Of a DNA stretch of 64,000 nt, positions 18,567 to 27,279 are shown piece by piece. The stretch comes from Thermomonas sp. XSG. GTDB lineage: Bacteria > Pseudomonadota > Gammaproteobacteria > Xanthomonadales > Xanthomonadaceae. The position numbers and the translations under genes are program-made. Location: assembly GCF_014678725.1 (NCBI RefSeq), contig NZ_CP061497.1:1132001-1196000 (forward strand), written 5' to 3'. Within the stretch, counting starts at the first letter, position 1, and the number at the start of each line of letters is the position of its first letter. A model generated the notes under the pieces. It was not told where the DNA came from. It did no database searches and worked only from the letters and a program-made list of their open reading frames with translations.

Positions 18567-20746
18567 TTCTTCGGCTTGTAGATCGGTTCCAGCGCGCGGA
18601 AGCGGCTGCCGTATTCGTCGGTCAGCGCGCGCGCTTCCTGCGGGCTGCGCACCACCGTGGGCGTGATCAACACCACCAGTTCGTCGCGGTTCTTGCTCTT
18701 GCCCTGCGTGCCGAACAGGCCACCCAGCACCGGGATGCGGCTGAGCCCCGGCACGCCGCTGGAGTTGCTCCCGCTGCCTTCGCTGATCAGGCCGGCCAGC
18801 ACCACGGTTTCGCCGCTGGTCGCCACCGCGCTGGTGGTGACCTTGCTGGTGTCGATGCGGACGTTGCCGAACTTGTCGGCGATCCCGGTGGGCTTGCTGA
18901 CTTCCTGCACGATGTCGAGGAAGACCATGCCGTCGCGGCTGATGCGCGGGCGCACCTTCAGGATGATGCCGGTGTCGAGGTACTGCACCTGGCTGTAGGT
19001 GCCTGTGTCGCCGCCGGTCTGCGGATTGAAGCTGACCGAGGCCACCGGGATCTTCTGGCCGACGTTGAGCACCGCCTCGCGGTTGTTCTGCGCCATCACC
19101 GACGGCGACGACAGGGTGCGCACGTCGGTGACGTTGTCCAGCGCCTGCACGATGGCCGCGGCGCTGCTGCCGAGGAAGGTCCAGCTGAGCAGGTTGCCCG
19201 CGCCGCTGGGCAGCGCGCTGACGCTGCCGGCATGCGTGCCCCAGCTGTTGCGGCCGGTGGGAAACGGCAGCCCCTTGTCCGCCACCGCCTGGTCGAAGAA
19301 CCAGCTCACCCCGTATTGCAGCTCGCCCTTCAGCGCCACGCTCAGCACCTGCGCCTCGATGTGCACCTGCATCGGCATCACGTCCAGGCGTTCGATCACC
19401 TGGCGGATCGACTTCCACTGCGCCGGGCTGGCGCGGACCAGCAGCGAATTGGTGTCCTCCACCGCCGACACGCCCACTTCGCTGCCGTCGATCTTCAGGG
19501 TCACCCGGCCATTGCCGCTGCCGGCCTGCGGCAGGCTGGCGCCTTCACCGAGACCGCCAGCCTCGCCGCCCGTGCGGCCACCGGCGTCGTCTCCCCGATC
19601 GTGCAGCTCGCCGGCCTGCAGCCCCGGCATCAGCGCGGGCTCGCCGCGGCCACCGGCCGCGGAACCGCCGAACACCTCGCCCAGCCGGTCGGCCAGATCG
19701 CGCGCCTTGATGTACTTCAGCTCGTAGGCGAACAGCCTGCCGTCGCCGCTGCCGCCTTCGATGCGATCGATCCACTGGCGGATCTCATCGAGGTGGGCGG
19801 GCTGGGCGGTGATCACCATCACCGCGTTGGTGGATTCCAGCGGCATGAAGCGGAACATGCCGGCGACGGGGGTGTTGGCCTGCGCGCCGAACACCCGCTC
19901 CAGGTCCTGCACCACGTCGCTGGCGCGGCCGGACTGCAGCGGGAACACACCCACCGACATGCTCGCCATCCAGTCGACGTCGAACACCTGGATGGTGCGC
20001 AGGTAGTTTTCCAGCTCGGCGCGGGTGCCGGCGACCGTGATCAGGTTGCGCGCACCGTCGATGCTGACGATGGAGCCCTGCCGCGCGTATGGCTTGAGGA
20101 TCTTTTCCATCTCCAGCGCGGAGACGTGGCGCAACGGCACCACCCGCGATTCGAAGCCGCGCGCCAGCGCCGGCGAACCGGTGCGCGGCACCACCCCGCT
20201 CTGCAGCGCCTGATCGGCCGGGACGATGTTGTAGCGGCCGTCGCTGTAGACCATGCGCGCGCCGTTCTGCACCAGCACCTGGTCCAGCAGGCCCAGCGCG
20301 CCGGCCGCGCCGACCGGCTTCTGGGTGGCGACGGTGACGGTGCCCTGCACGCCGGGCGCGATGCTGTAGCTCTGGCCGAGCATGTCGCCGAGGATGGCCT
20401 TGACCACCGCATGCAGCGATTCGCCTTCGAAGTTGAAGCTGGCCTCGCCGCTGCTGGCCAGCGATGGCGGCGGCGCACTGGCCACGGCCTGGTTGATCGG
20501 CGCGCTGCTGGCGCGGCGGATCACCGGCTGCGGCGCATCGCCGCCCAACTCCTGCAGCACCTCGCGGCGGATGTCGGCGCCGGGGGCGGCATCGGCCTGC
20601 TGGCCGGCCGCTTGCGCGGCCCGGTGCATCTGCGGCTGCGGCGCACTGGCGCAACCGGCCAGCACCCCCGCCAGCGCGGCGACCAGCAAGGGGCGCAGGG
20701 GCACGCGGAGAAACGTTCGGTTCATGGGCTGCTTTGCCTTCGTCAT
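18563..20746 (-). CDS. gspD: Type II secretion system secretin GspD (XpsD)
   Basis: A 727-residue outer-membrane secretin with a lipoprotein signal ending in GVLAGC. N-terminal N0-N3 ring domains follow; one contains the YELKYIKARDLADRLGEVFGG repeat and a Gly-rich insert near 380-420. The C-terminal secretin core has VPVLGGLFG-type sequence (RIPVLGGLFGTQ) and ends KNRDELVVLITPTVV. It forms the outer-membrane exit channel of the Xps system. The ATG at 20746 overlaps the xpsN stop (ATGA); an internal ATG at 20725 also gives a normal signal peptide. As in Xanthomonas, it is the last gsp gene of the operon. Confidence 0.96.
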   Translation of the reverse strand: MTKAKQPMNRTFLRVPLRPLLVAALAGVLAGCASAPQPQMHRAAQAAGQQADAAPGADIRREVLQELGGDAPQPVIRRASSAPINQAVASAPPPSLASSGEASFNFEGESLHAVVKAILGDMLGQSYSIAPGVQGTVTVATQKPVGAAGALGLLDQVLVQNGARMVYSDGRYNIVPADQALQSGVVPRTGSPALARGFESRVVPLRHVSALEMEKILKPYARQGSIVSIDGARNLITVAGTRAELENYLRTIQVFDVDWMASMSVGVFPLQSGRASDVVQDLERVFGAQANTPVAGMFRFMPLESTNAVMVITAQPAHLDEIRQWIDRIEGGSGDGRLFAYELKYIKARDLADRLGEVFGGSAAGGRGEPALMPGLQAGELHDRGDDAGGRTGGEAGGLGEGASLPQAGSGNGRVTLKIDGSEVGVSAVEDTNSLLVRASPAQWKSIRQVIERLDVMPMQVHIEAQVLSVALKGELQYGVSWFFDQAVADKGLPFPTGRNSWGTHAGSVSALPSGAGNLLSWTFLGSSAAAIVQALDNVTDVRTLSSPSVMAQNNREAVLNVGQKIPVASVSFNPQTGGDTGTYSQVQYLDTGIILKVRPRISRDGMVFLDIVQEVSKPTGIADKFGNVRIDTSKVTTSAVATSGETVVLAGLISEGSGSNSSGVPGLSRIPVLGGLFGTQGKSKNRDELVVLITPTVVRSPQEARALTDEYGSRFRALEPIYKPKK

Positions 20747-21486
20747 CGTGTCGGTCCGGACAGCGGGCGCGGACGCCCGCCGCCGTCGCCGGCGTCCTGG
20801 TTCTGTTGCCGCATCTGCGCACGCCGCGCCTCGATGCGCCGGCGAATATCCTCGATCCTGCGGGCCTCGTCGGGTGCGGCATTGCCGACATCGCGCACGC
20901 CTTCCTGCGGCGGGGGCGGCACCATCGATGGCACGGGCGTCCCTGCGCGCGACCCCGGCTCGCCGGCCACGCCGAAGCTGCGCAGCTCCAAGGACACCTG
21001 CCCGCCCGGGCCTTCGAACAGCGCCTCGCGCGGCCGCACTTCCAGCAGCCGCCAGTCGGCCGCGCCTTCCGGGGCCGTGCCTTCGCGCACGCGCTGCGAA
21101 TCGCCGCCGCCGCCAGGCTGCAGGATCGCCAGCCGCACCTGCGGGCTGATCAGCACCCCGGTGAGGACGAAATCCAGCGCTGCACCACTTCCCTCGCCCT
21201 CGCCCTGGGCGACGGCAAGGAATGCGCGCGGCCGCCGATCCTGGGTGAACAGCGGGCGCGAAGCGGCCTCGGCGTACTGCCCCAGCGGGCCGAGGCGCTC
21301 GCCGACGGCCGCGGGGGGCGCCGGCAGCGCCCCAAGGGCCACCGCCTGCGCCGGCTCGATCCGGGTGCCCATGCCCAGCGCCGCCGCCAGCCAAAGCAGC
21401 AGCGCCCAGACACAGGCCGCGGCCAGCAGCCAGGTGGACGCACCCGCGCGACCGAGGCTCTGCCCGATCCCGTGTCCGCCGCTCAT
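20743..21486 (-). CDS. xpsN: Type II secretion protein XpsN (GspC-like linker)
   Basis: A 247-residue inner-membrane protein with one transmembrane segment (about residues 18-38) and a periplasmic part. That part contains FVLTGVLISPQVRLAILQ, resembling the homology region of GspC that contacts the secretin. A Pro-rich stretch and a Glu/Arg-rich C-terminus follow. No separate gspC is present in the locus. In Xanthomonas XpsN is known to take the GspC-like place, joining XpsD with XpsL/M. Its position between gspM and gspD matches that system. Confidence 0.8.
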   Translation of the reverse strand: MSGGHGIGQSLGRAGASTWLLAAACVWALLLWLAAALGMGTRIEPAQAVALGALPAPPAAVGERLGPLGQYAEAASRPLFTQDRRPRAFLAVAQGEGEGSGAALDFVLTGVLISPQVRLAILQPGGGGDSQRVREGTAPEGAADWRLLEVRPREALFEGPGGQVSLELRSFGVAGEPGSRAGTPVPSMVPPPPQEGVRDVGNAAPDEARRIEDIRRRIEARRAQMRQQNQDAGDGGGRPRPLSGPTR

Positions 21487-22085
21487 GGACGTGCCCCCGC
21501 GGCCGGACGCAGGTAGCCGTACAGGTTGAAACCGACGTCCAGCCCGCCTTCCTGCGGCTGCGCTGCGCCGGGGACGGCGAAATACCGCTGCGCGGTGATC
21601 CCCAGCGCGTCCACGAACAGCCATGGCCGCGCCGACTCCAGCGCATGCAGCACCGCCAGCGTCTCGGCGTTGCCGCAGCGCAGCCGCACCTGCACGGTGA
21701 CGCGGCGGTAGCGACCGCCGCCGACGTCGTCGCCCAGCGGCGTGCGGTTGACGATGGCGCAGCCGCGCCCACCCGCACTGGCATCCGCCACCACCCGCTC
21801 CAGATGCTGGATGAGCGCGGCCGCGGCGAGCTCGGCGGTGGGTTCGGCGAGGAAGCCGGAACCGCCATCCTGCGCCTCCGGGGTGGCCAGCGCCTGCTCG
21901 ATCTGCGGCCGCTGCGCCAGCAGGCCGCGCAGTCGCGCGTCGCGCTCGCGCAACTCGGCGATGCGGGCATCGGCGGCGCGCATCGGCACCGTGAACAGCG
22001 GGTGCACCAGCGCCAGGTAGACGAGCCCCAGCACCGCCAGCAGCAGCGCCAGCGCCAGCCATCGATCGCGGTCGGCGCGGATCAC
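21483..22085 (-). CDS. gspM: Type II secretion system protein GspM
   Basis: A 200-residue protein with a short cytoplasmic N-terminus, a transmembrane helix (LALALLLAVLGLVYLALVHPLF, about residues 10-30), a coiled-coil region and a periplasmic ferredoxin-like domain. It partners GspL in the inner-membrane platform. The start is a GTG that overlaps the gspL stop (GTGA), and its stop overlaps the xpsN ATG. Sequence conservation in GspM is low, so the call leans on topology and position. Confidence 0.85.
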   Translation of the reverse strand: MIRADRDRWLALALLLAVLGLVYLALVHPLFTVPMRAADARIAELRERDARLRGLLAQRPQIEQALATPEAQDGGSGFLAEPTAELAAAALIQHLERVVADASAGGRGCAIVNRTPLGDDVGGGRYRRVTVQVRLRCGNAETLAVLHALESARPWLFVDALGITAQRYFAVPGAAQPQEGGLDVGFNLYGYLRPAAGARP

Positions 22086-23206
22086 CGCCTGCCTCCGGTC
22101 GCCGTGTCCGCCGCCGTTGGCGAGGCAGTGGTTGCCAGCTTCGCCACCAGGGTGAAGCGGTCCACCCGCAACCGCGGATCCTGCTGCAGGGCACCGCTCA
22201 GCGCAGGCGCGCTCCACTGCGGCGCGCCTTCCAGTTTCCCGACCAGGGCGGCGGCCTGGTTGGACAGTCCGATGAGGGTCAGCTGGTCACCTTCGACCGA
22301 CACCTTTTCCAGCCAGGTGCCCTCGGGCAACCGCTGCGCCAGCGCATCCAGCAGCTCCACCGACGACGGCCGCGCCGCGCGTTGCGCGCGCAGGTAGGCG
22401 GCGCCTTCGCGCCCGTCCAGCAGCTGCTGGCGCTGCGCGGACAGCGCGCGCGCGCCGGCTTCGCGACTGGCCATTTCCTTTTGCAGCGTATCCGCCGCGG
22501 CTCGGCGGTTGTCGAGCAGCTGGCCCATGCCCAGCACCATTGCCAGCAGCGCGGCCAACGCCAGCAAGCCGTTCCAGCGCCGCCACGGATCGCGCAGCAC
22601 ATGCCGCTGCCCGGGAGGCAGCAGGTTGACGCCGAGCGGCCGGCCAACGGCATCGGCAAGGTCCACGCCGGCCAGACGCTCCGCCTGCCCGCCCAGACCG
22701 GCGGTCGCCGCGGCCAGTTGCGGTCGCGGCACCACCACCAGTTCGACCTGCAGCTGGCCGTCGTCACGCAACGCCAGGATGCGGCCGTCGAACAGCACGT
22801 CGGCGGCAGCGAACGGCGTCTGCCGTTCGATCTCGAACGCCAGCACGTCGCGCAGCCGATCCCGCGCAGCACCCGGCAGCAGCAGGCCGCGACGCAGGCC
22901 GCAGGTGGCCGGCAACAGCAGCCAGCGTGGCATGCCGACGGCGCGCTCGCGCAGTAGCCCGGCCAGCGGATCCGCTGCGGTGGAAAGCGGCAGCGGCAGG
23001 CTGGCAAGCGGGTGCACGGCGTCCGCCTGCTGCAGGTCGAGTCGCAGCTCTCCGGCTTCGGGGCGCAGCAGCAGCCGATCCTCGCCCGCAGCCAGTGCCC
23101 GTCGCAGGCGCACCGGCAGCCAGGCCATCAGGCCGGCCCGCCACCACGACAGGAAGCCGCGCAGGCCCGGACCGGGCCACGGCCAGCGCAAGGTGGCGGC
23201 GCTCAC
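22082..23206 (-). CDS. gspL: Type II secretion system protein GspL
   Basis: A 374-residue protein: a cytoplasmic actin-like domain (MPRWLLLPA near 85, DVLAFEIERQTPF near 112), one transmembrane helix (LLALAALLAMVLGMGQLL, about 208-228) and a periplasmic domain. GspL recruits the GspE ATPase to the membrane. The GTG at 23206 begins one base after the gspK stop and gives a normal-length N-terminus; an internal ATG downstream would cut into the conserved domain. Confidence 0.9.
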   Translation of the reverse strand: MSAATLRWPWPGPGLRGFLSWWRAGLMAWLPVRLRRALAAGEDRLLLRPEAGELRLDLQQADAVHPLASLPLPLSTAADPLAGLLRERAVGMPRWLLLPATCGLRRGLLLPGAARDRLRDVLAFEIERQTPFAAADVLFDGRILALRDDGQLQVELVVVPRPQLAAATAGLGGQAERLAGVDLADAVGRPLGVNLLPPGQRHVLRDPWRRWNGLLALAALLAMVLGMGQLLDNRRAAADTLQKEMASREAGARALSAQRQQLLDGREGAAYLRAQRAARPSSVELLDALAQRLPEGTWLEKVSVEGDQLTLIGLSNQAAALVGKLEGAPQWSAPALSGALQQDPRLRVDRFTLVAKLATTASPTAADTATGGRR

Positions 23207-23207
23207 T

Positions 23208-24029
23208 TCACGGTTCCCCCGCGGCCCAATGCAGTGTCGTGTACGTCGAACCCGGCAAACCGCTGCTCCCCATCCGCAAGACCACCGACCATCGCGCACT
23301 GCGCCCATCGGCAAGCCGGGCGCGGCTCTCAATACTATACGTGCCGCTGCCCGGCGCCGGGGGCGCGGCCGGATCCACCGGCGCTGCCTGCGCAGGCAGC
23401 CCCAGCGCCCTGCGCACCACCGCATCGGCCAGGCCGGCATCGGGCAGCGCCTGGCCGCCGTGCACGGTCAGGTGCGGCGCCGCGGCGGCCTGCAGCGCCG
23501 GCGGCATGCCCAGCACCTGCGCCAGCTCGGACACCGTGTCGAAGGGTGCGTCCTTGGCCCCGCCGACCAGACCCGCCGCGGCGTAATCGGCATCCTCGGC
23601 GCCGCCGGCAGGCTGGCCGAGGCTGTCGGCATCGCGCCAGTCGATCACCGCGGCAGCGAGCCTGGTCGCCACGGCGCGCGGCTCGCCCAGCGCTTCGAAA
23701 AATGCCTGCAGGAGTTCGAACGACGCGGCGTTGAGATCGATCCTGGCGGCCTCGTCGCGCACCGCGACGTCAACCGCGATGCCATCCAGCACGAGGCGGT
23801 AGCTGCGTCCGTCAGCCGCCCAGCGCCGCGCCGGGTCCGGATCGAGCAGGCGCGCCGCGGCGTATTCGATCCCGGCGCGCGCGGCTTCCCGCGCCACCAG
23901 CGCGCGCGCCGCGCCGTTGCCCTGCAGCGACTCCACCCGCGCCGACAGCGCGTAGCCGGCCACCAGCCCGCTCAACAGCAGCACCAGCCACAGCACCAGC
24001 AGCAGCGCCGCGCCGCGCGCCGCCCTCAT
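23208..24029 (-). CDS. gspK: Type II secretion minor pseudopilin GspK
   Basis: A 273-residue protein with a short basic leader and a hydrophobic helix starting G/AALLLVLWLVLLLSGL; as usual for GspK, the Glu at position 5 is missing. The large C-terminal domain includes ARIDLNAASFELL and PFDTVSELAQVLGM, both typical of GspK. It caps the pseudopilus tip with GspI and GspJ. The ATG overlaps the gspJ stop (ATGA). Confidence 0.92.
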   Translation of the reverse strand: MRAARGAALLLVLWLVLLLSGLVAGYALSARVESLQGNGAARALVAREAARAGIEYAAARLLDPDPARRWAADGRSYRLVLDGIAVDVAVRDEAARIDLNAASFELLQAFFEALGEPRAVATRLAAAVIDWRDADSLGQPAGGAEDADYAAAGLVGGAKDAPFDTVSELAQVLGMPPALQAAAAPHLTVHGGQALPDAGLADAVVRRALGLPAQAAPVDPAAPPAPGSGTYSIESRARLADGRSARWSVVLRMGSSGLPGSTYTTLHWAAGEP

Positions 24030-24652
24030 CGCCGCCCTTCCATGCCGGCGCCCGCCAGCGGCAGCGCCACCACCATGTCCGGCCAGGCGCCACGGGCATC
24101 GCGGATGCGCACCCGCACCTGCATCGGCAACGCCTGCGGCGTGGTCCAGGCGCGTTCCCACGGTCCCACCCGACCGTCGGCAGCCAGCGCACGATAGGCG
24201 AATTCGACATCGGCCAGCCCGTCAGCCAGCGGTTCCGGCGGCCGCGAGGCCGGCAGCGCGACGCCTGCGCGCAGCAGCTGGAAGCCGACCTCCAGCCGCT
24301 GCGCCTGGCCGGCAGCGCGCGCCTGCAGTGCGTGCAGCTGCGGCCCGCCCCGGCCCAGATAGGCGGGCTGCTCGGCGACGAAACGCATGGAGTGTGCATC
24401 ACCTGCGAAGCGCAGGGCCTGGCCGCTGCCGGCATCGAAACCAAAGGCGATGGCCTGGGCGCCGCCGATCCGCTGCCGCAGGAACTGGGAGACCACGCGG
24501 ATGCGCTCGTTCCGCTCCGCCATTGCTTCGCCGCGCGCCACCGTGGCGCCGGCCGCGCGCAGGATCCCGAATCCCAGCGCCAGCGCCGCCGCCAGCAGCG
24601 AGGTGGCCAGCAACACTTCCATCAGGGTGAAGCCGGCCGCTTGCCGCCTCAT
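24026..24652 (-). CDS. gspJ: Type II secretion minor pseudopilin GspJ
   Basis: A 208-residue prepilin with the peptidase site QAAG/FTLMEVLLATSLLA near residue 7 and the GspJ-typical MAERNERIRVVSQFLRQRIGG region. It forms the pseudopilus tip complex with GspI and GspK. The ATG at 24652 overlaps the gspI stop by 4 bases. Confidence 0.92.
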   Translation of the reverse strand: MRRQAAGFTLMEVLLATSLLAAALALGFGILRAAGATVARGEAMAERNERIRVVSQFLRQRIGGAQAIAFGFDAGSGQALRFAGDAHSMRFVAEQPAYLGRGGPQLHALQARAAGQAQRLEVGFQLLRAGVALPASRPPEPLADGLADVEFAYRALAADGRVGPWERAWTTPQALPMQVRVRIRDARGAWPDMVVALPLAGAGMEGRR

Positions 24653-25101
24653 GGACGCATGCCCTCCGCCGGCGGCAGCACCAGCCGCAGCGAGTTCACC
24701 TGCAGCTGCTGCTGTGACCCGCCGTCGCCCCAACGCACGTCCAGCCGCAAATGCAGCAGGCGCGCGGCGAACGGGTCGACCGGCGCGCCACGCGCCTGCG
24801 GGTCCTGCCATGGCGTCACCGCCAGCTGCCAGCGATAGCGTCCTTCCTCGAACGTGCCAGCGCGTTGCCCCGGCTGCAGCAGCGCGTCGCTGCGCTCGGC
24901 CAGCAGCGACTGCGCATGCAGCGCCGCCTGCCCGGCGTCGCCGGCCTGGCGCAGCTGGCGGCTGGCGCCGGACAGCGTGCCCAGCAGCAGGGTCAGGCCC
25001 AGCGCCAGCAGCGCGAACGCGACCACGATTTCGATCAGGGTGAAGCCGCGTTGCCGCCGCATGGCCGGCACACGCGTACCGCTGCATCGCCGCGCGCTCA
25101 T
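24649..25101 (-). CDS. gspI: Type II secretion minor pseudopilin GspI
   Basis: A prepilin with the processing site RRQRG/FTLIEIVVAFALLALGL and a short C-terminal pilin domain. Two starts are possible. The ATG at 25101 overlaps the gspH stop (ATGA), like its neighbours, and gives a 150-residue protein with an 18-residue leader. The ATG at 25062 gives the more usual short leader. The first is kept because of the consistent overlap pattern, without certainty. Confidence 0.88.
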   Translation of the reverse strand: MSARRCSGTRVPAMRRQRGFTLIEIVVAFALLALGLTLLLGTLSGASRQLRQAGDAGQAALHAQSLLAERSDALLQPGQRAGTFEEGRYRWQLAVTPWQDPQARGAPVDPFAARLLHLRLDVRWGDGGSQQQLQVNSLRLVLPPAEGMRP

Positions 25102-25553
25102 CGCGTGGCCCCGATCCGGCGCACCCGCACCTCGCCGGTCAGCCACGCAACGTCGACATCCCAGCCGCCGCCATTGGCCGCCATCCGCACCCGCCCGCCG
25201 CTGGCGGCACCATCGGGGAAGAAGCGCACCGCGCCTTCGCCGGGCACGGGCTGCAGGTCGCGCGCGCCGGTGAAGACCAGCTCGCCGGTGTCGGGCAGGC
25301 GGCCGTGGCGGCCCTTCGGGGCACGCCATGCACGGGCGGCCGGGTCGATCACGAATTCCTGAGGGACGCCGCTGGCGATCGCCAGCGCGCGGGTGAAGCG
25401 CATTTGCGCGGCAACCTCCTTCGCCGCCGAATGCAGGCGCGCACCGCGCAGGCCATCGCCGAACGCGGCCATGGCCAGGACGCTGGCGGCGGCGACCAGC
25501 GCCATCACCACCAGCATCTCCAGCAGGGTGAAACCCGCCGACCGGCCGCGCAC
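25098..25553 (-). CDS. gspH: Type II secretion minor pseudopilin GspH
   Basis: A 151-residue prepilin with site RSAG/FTLLEMLVVMALVAAA at residue 7. AAKEVAAQMRFTRALAIASG follows, the pattern shared by GspH/FimT proteins. It starts with GTG 24 bases after gspG and is a minor component of the pseudopilus. Confidence 0.92.
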   Translation of the reverse strand: MRGRSAGFTLLEMLVVMALVAAASVLAMAAFGDGLRGARLHSAAKEVAAQMRFTRALAIASGVPQEFVIDPAARAWRAPKGRHGRLPDTGELVFTGARDLQPVPGEGAVRFFPDGAASGGRVRMAANGGGWDVDVAWLTGEVRVRRIGATR

Positions 25554-25577
25554 GGTCCTGTTCCGCCCGCTTCCGGC

Positions 25578-26006
25578 TTATTCGTAACGGATGTCGGCGT
25601 TCACGCTGTCGCCGCCGGGCTGGCCGTCCGCGCCCAGGCTGACCAGGTCGAACGCCCGCCCTTCACCCGGCAGTTTGTACTGCACCGGATGCATCCACGG
25701 ATCCTTCAGGTCGGCCGGCTTGGCGTAAGGACCCAGCCAGCCGGCGGCGCCCGGCGAAGTGACCAGCGCATCGAGGGTCGGCGGCAACGCACCCGTATCC
25801 ATCTGGAACTGCTGCACCTTCTCGGCCAGCGTCTGCAGCTGCGCCTGCGCCAGCTTGACCTTGGCGCGGTCGCCGCCACCGAGGATGCGCGAGGCGGCAA
25901 AGGCGACGATGCCGCCGATCAGCACCACCACCACGATGATCTCGATCAGCGAGAAGCCGCCCTGCGCGGCCCTGGGGATCGGACGGAAATTGCGACGTTC
26001 ACGCAT
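25578..26006 (-). CDS. gspG: Type II secretion major pseudopilin GspG
   Basis: A 142-residue prepilin with site QGG/FSLIEIIVVVVLIGGIVAF near residue 17. The C-terminal domain is typical of GspG (LPPTLDALVTSPG, YAKPADLKDPW, DLVSLGADGQPGG). It polymerises into the pseudopilus piston. The ATG at 26006 is used; a GTG 54 bases earlier would add a Pro/Asn-rich extension unlike the family. Confidence 0.95.
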   Translation of the reverse strand: MRERRNFRPIPRAAQGGFSLIEIIVVVVLIGGIVAFAASRILGGGDRAKVKLAQAQLQTLAEKVQQFQMDTGALPPTLDALVTSPGAAGWLGPYAKPADLKDPWMHPVQYKLPGEGRAFDLVSLGADGQPGGDSVNADIRYE

Positions 26007-26060
26007 TGCACTGCCCCGGCTTGGGTTGGAGTTCGGATTTGGGAAGGATGGCTGGCGCAC

Positions 26061-27278
26061 TCATCCCACCACGTTGGTCAGGTCGTAGATCGGCGCCAGC
26101 ACCGACAGGATCACCACGCCCACCACCGCCGCCAGTACCAGCGTCACCACCGGCACCAGCGCCGCCAGCAGCCGGTCCATCGCCGCCTGCGTTTCCTGGT
26201 CGAAGGTATCCGCGGTCTTCAACAGCATGGCATCCAGCGCGCCGGATTCCTCGCCCACCTGGATCATCTGCAGCGCCAGCCGCGGCAGCCGCTTGCCCCT
26301 GGCCAGCGCGGCGGACAGGCCGATGCCGTTCTTCACTTCCTCGGCGGCCGCGGCCACGTCGTCGGCCAGCACGCGGTTGTCCAGCACGTTGCGGGCGATG
26401 CCCAGCGCCGACAGCAGCGGCACGCCGTTGCGCAGCAGCGTGCCCAGCGTGCGCGCCAGCCGCGCGGTCTCGAGCTTGGCCACCAGCGGCCCGGCCAGCT
26501 TGCGCTGCAGCAGCCAGCCGTCGAAGCGGCGCATCACCGCGGGATCACGGCGCAGGCGCTCCAGCCACAGCACCAGCAACAGCGGCACAGCCAGGATCGC
26601 GATCCACCAGTCGCGCACGAACACGCCCACGCCCAGCACCAGCCGCGAGAACCACGGCAGCTGCGCGTCCAGGCTCTCGTACATGCCGGCGAACTGCGGC
26701 ACCACGTAGCCCAGCAGGAACAGCAGCGACAGCCCGACCATCGCCAGCAGGATCGCCGGGTACACCATCGCGTTGACCACCCGGGTGCGCAGCGCGCGCG
26801 AGCGCTCCAGGTAGTCGGCCAGCCGTTGCAGCGTCTCGTGCAGGCTGCCGCCCGCCTCGCCGGCGCGCACCATGTTCACGTACAGCCGGCCGAACGCGCC
26901 GTGCTGGCGCTCCAGCGCCGTGGACAGCGAGGCGCCGCCGCGCACCGCTTCGCGGAGGTCCTCCACGATGCGCCGCGCCGCCTCGTCTTCCGGCAGTTCA
27001 AGCAGGATGCCCAGCGCCCGATCCAGCGGCTGTCCGGCCCCCAGCAGCGTGGCCAGCTGCTGGGTGAACTGGACCAGCCGCGCACCGGCGAACGGCCTGG
27101 GCTTGAACAGCGCGCGCCACGGCGCCTCTCCGCCTGCCTGCGCAGCGGGCTTCGCTTCCACCGGAAGATGGCCCTGCTCCTGCAGGCGCGCCGCCACCTC
27201 GGCCTCGCCGGCGGCTTCCATCTGCCCGTCCAGCAGCTCGCCGCGCGCGTTCAGCGCCTTGTAGCGGTACAGCGCCAT
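26061..27278 (-). CDS. gspF: Type II secretion inner-membrane platform protein GspF
   Basis: A 405-residue polytopic protein beginning MALYRYKALNARGELLDG, the standard GspF opening. Two T2SSF domains are present, with FTQQLATLLGAGQPLDRAL near residue 70 and LARTLGTLLRNGVPLLSAL near 270. Three transmembrane segments are seen at about 170, 220 and 375-395. It links the ATPase GspE to pseudopilus assembly. It starts one base after the gspE stop. Confidence 0.96.
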   Translation of the reverse strand: MALYRYKALNARGELLDGQMEAAGEAEVAARLQEQGHLPVEAKPAAQAGGEAPWRALFKPRPFAGARLVQFTQQLATLLGAGQPLDRALGILLELPEDEAARRIVEDLREAVRGGASLSTALERQHGAFGRLYVNMVRAGEAGGSLHETLQRLADYLERSRALRTRVVNAMVYPAILLAMVGLSLLFLLGYVVPQFAGMYESLDAQLPWFSRLVLGVGVFVRDWWIAILAVPLLLVLWLERLRRDPAVMRRFDGWLLQRKLAGPLVAKLETARLARTLGTLLRNGVPLLSALGIARNVLDNRVLADDVAAAAEEVKNGIGLSAALARGKRLPRLALQMIQVGEESGALDAMLLKTADTFDQETQAAMDRLLAALVPVVTLVLAAVVGVVILSVLAPIYDLTNVVG

Positions 27279-27279
27279 C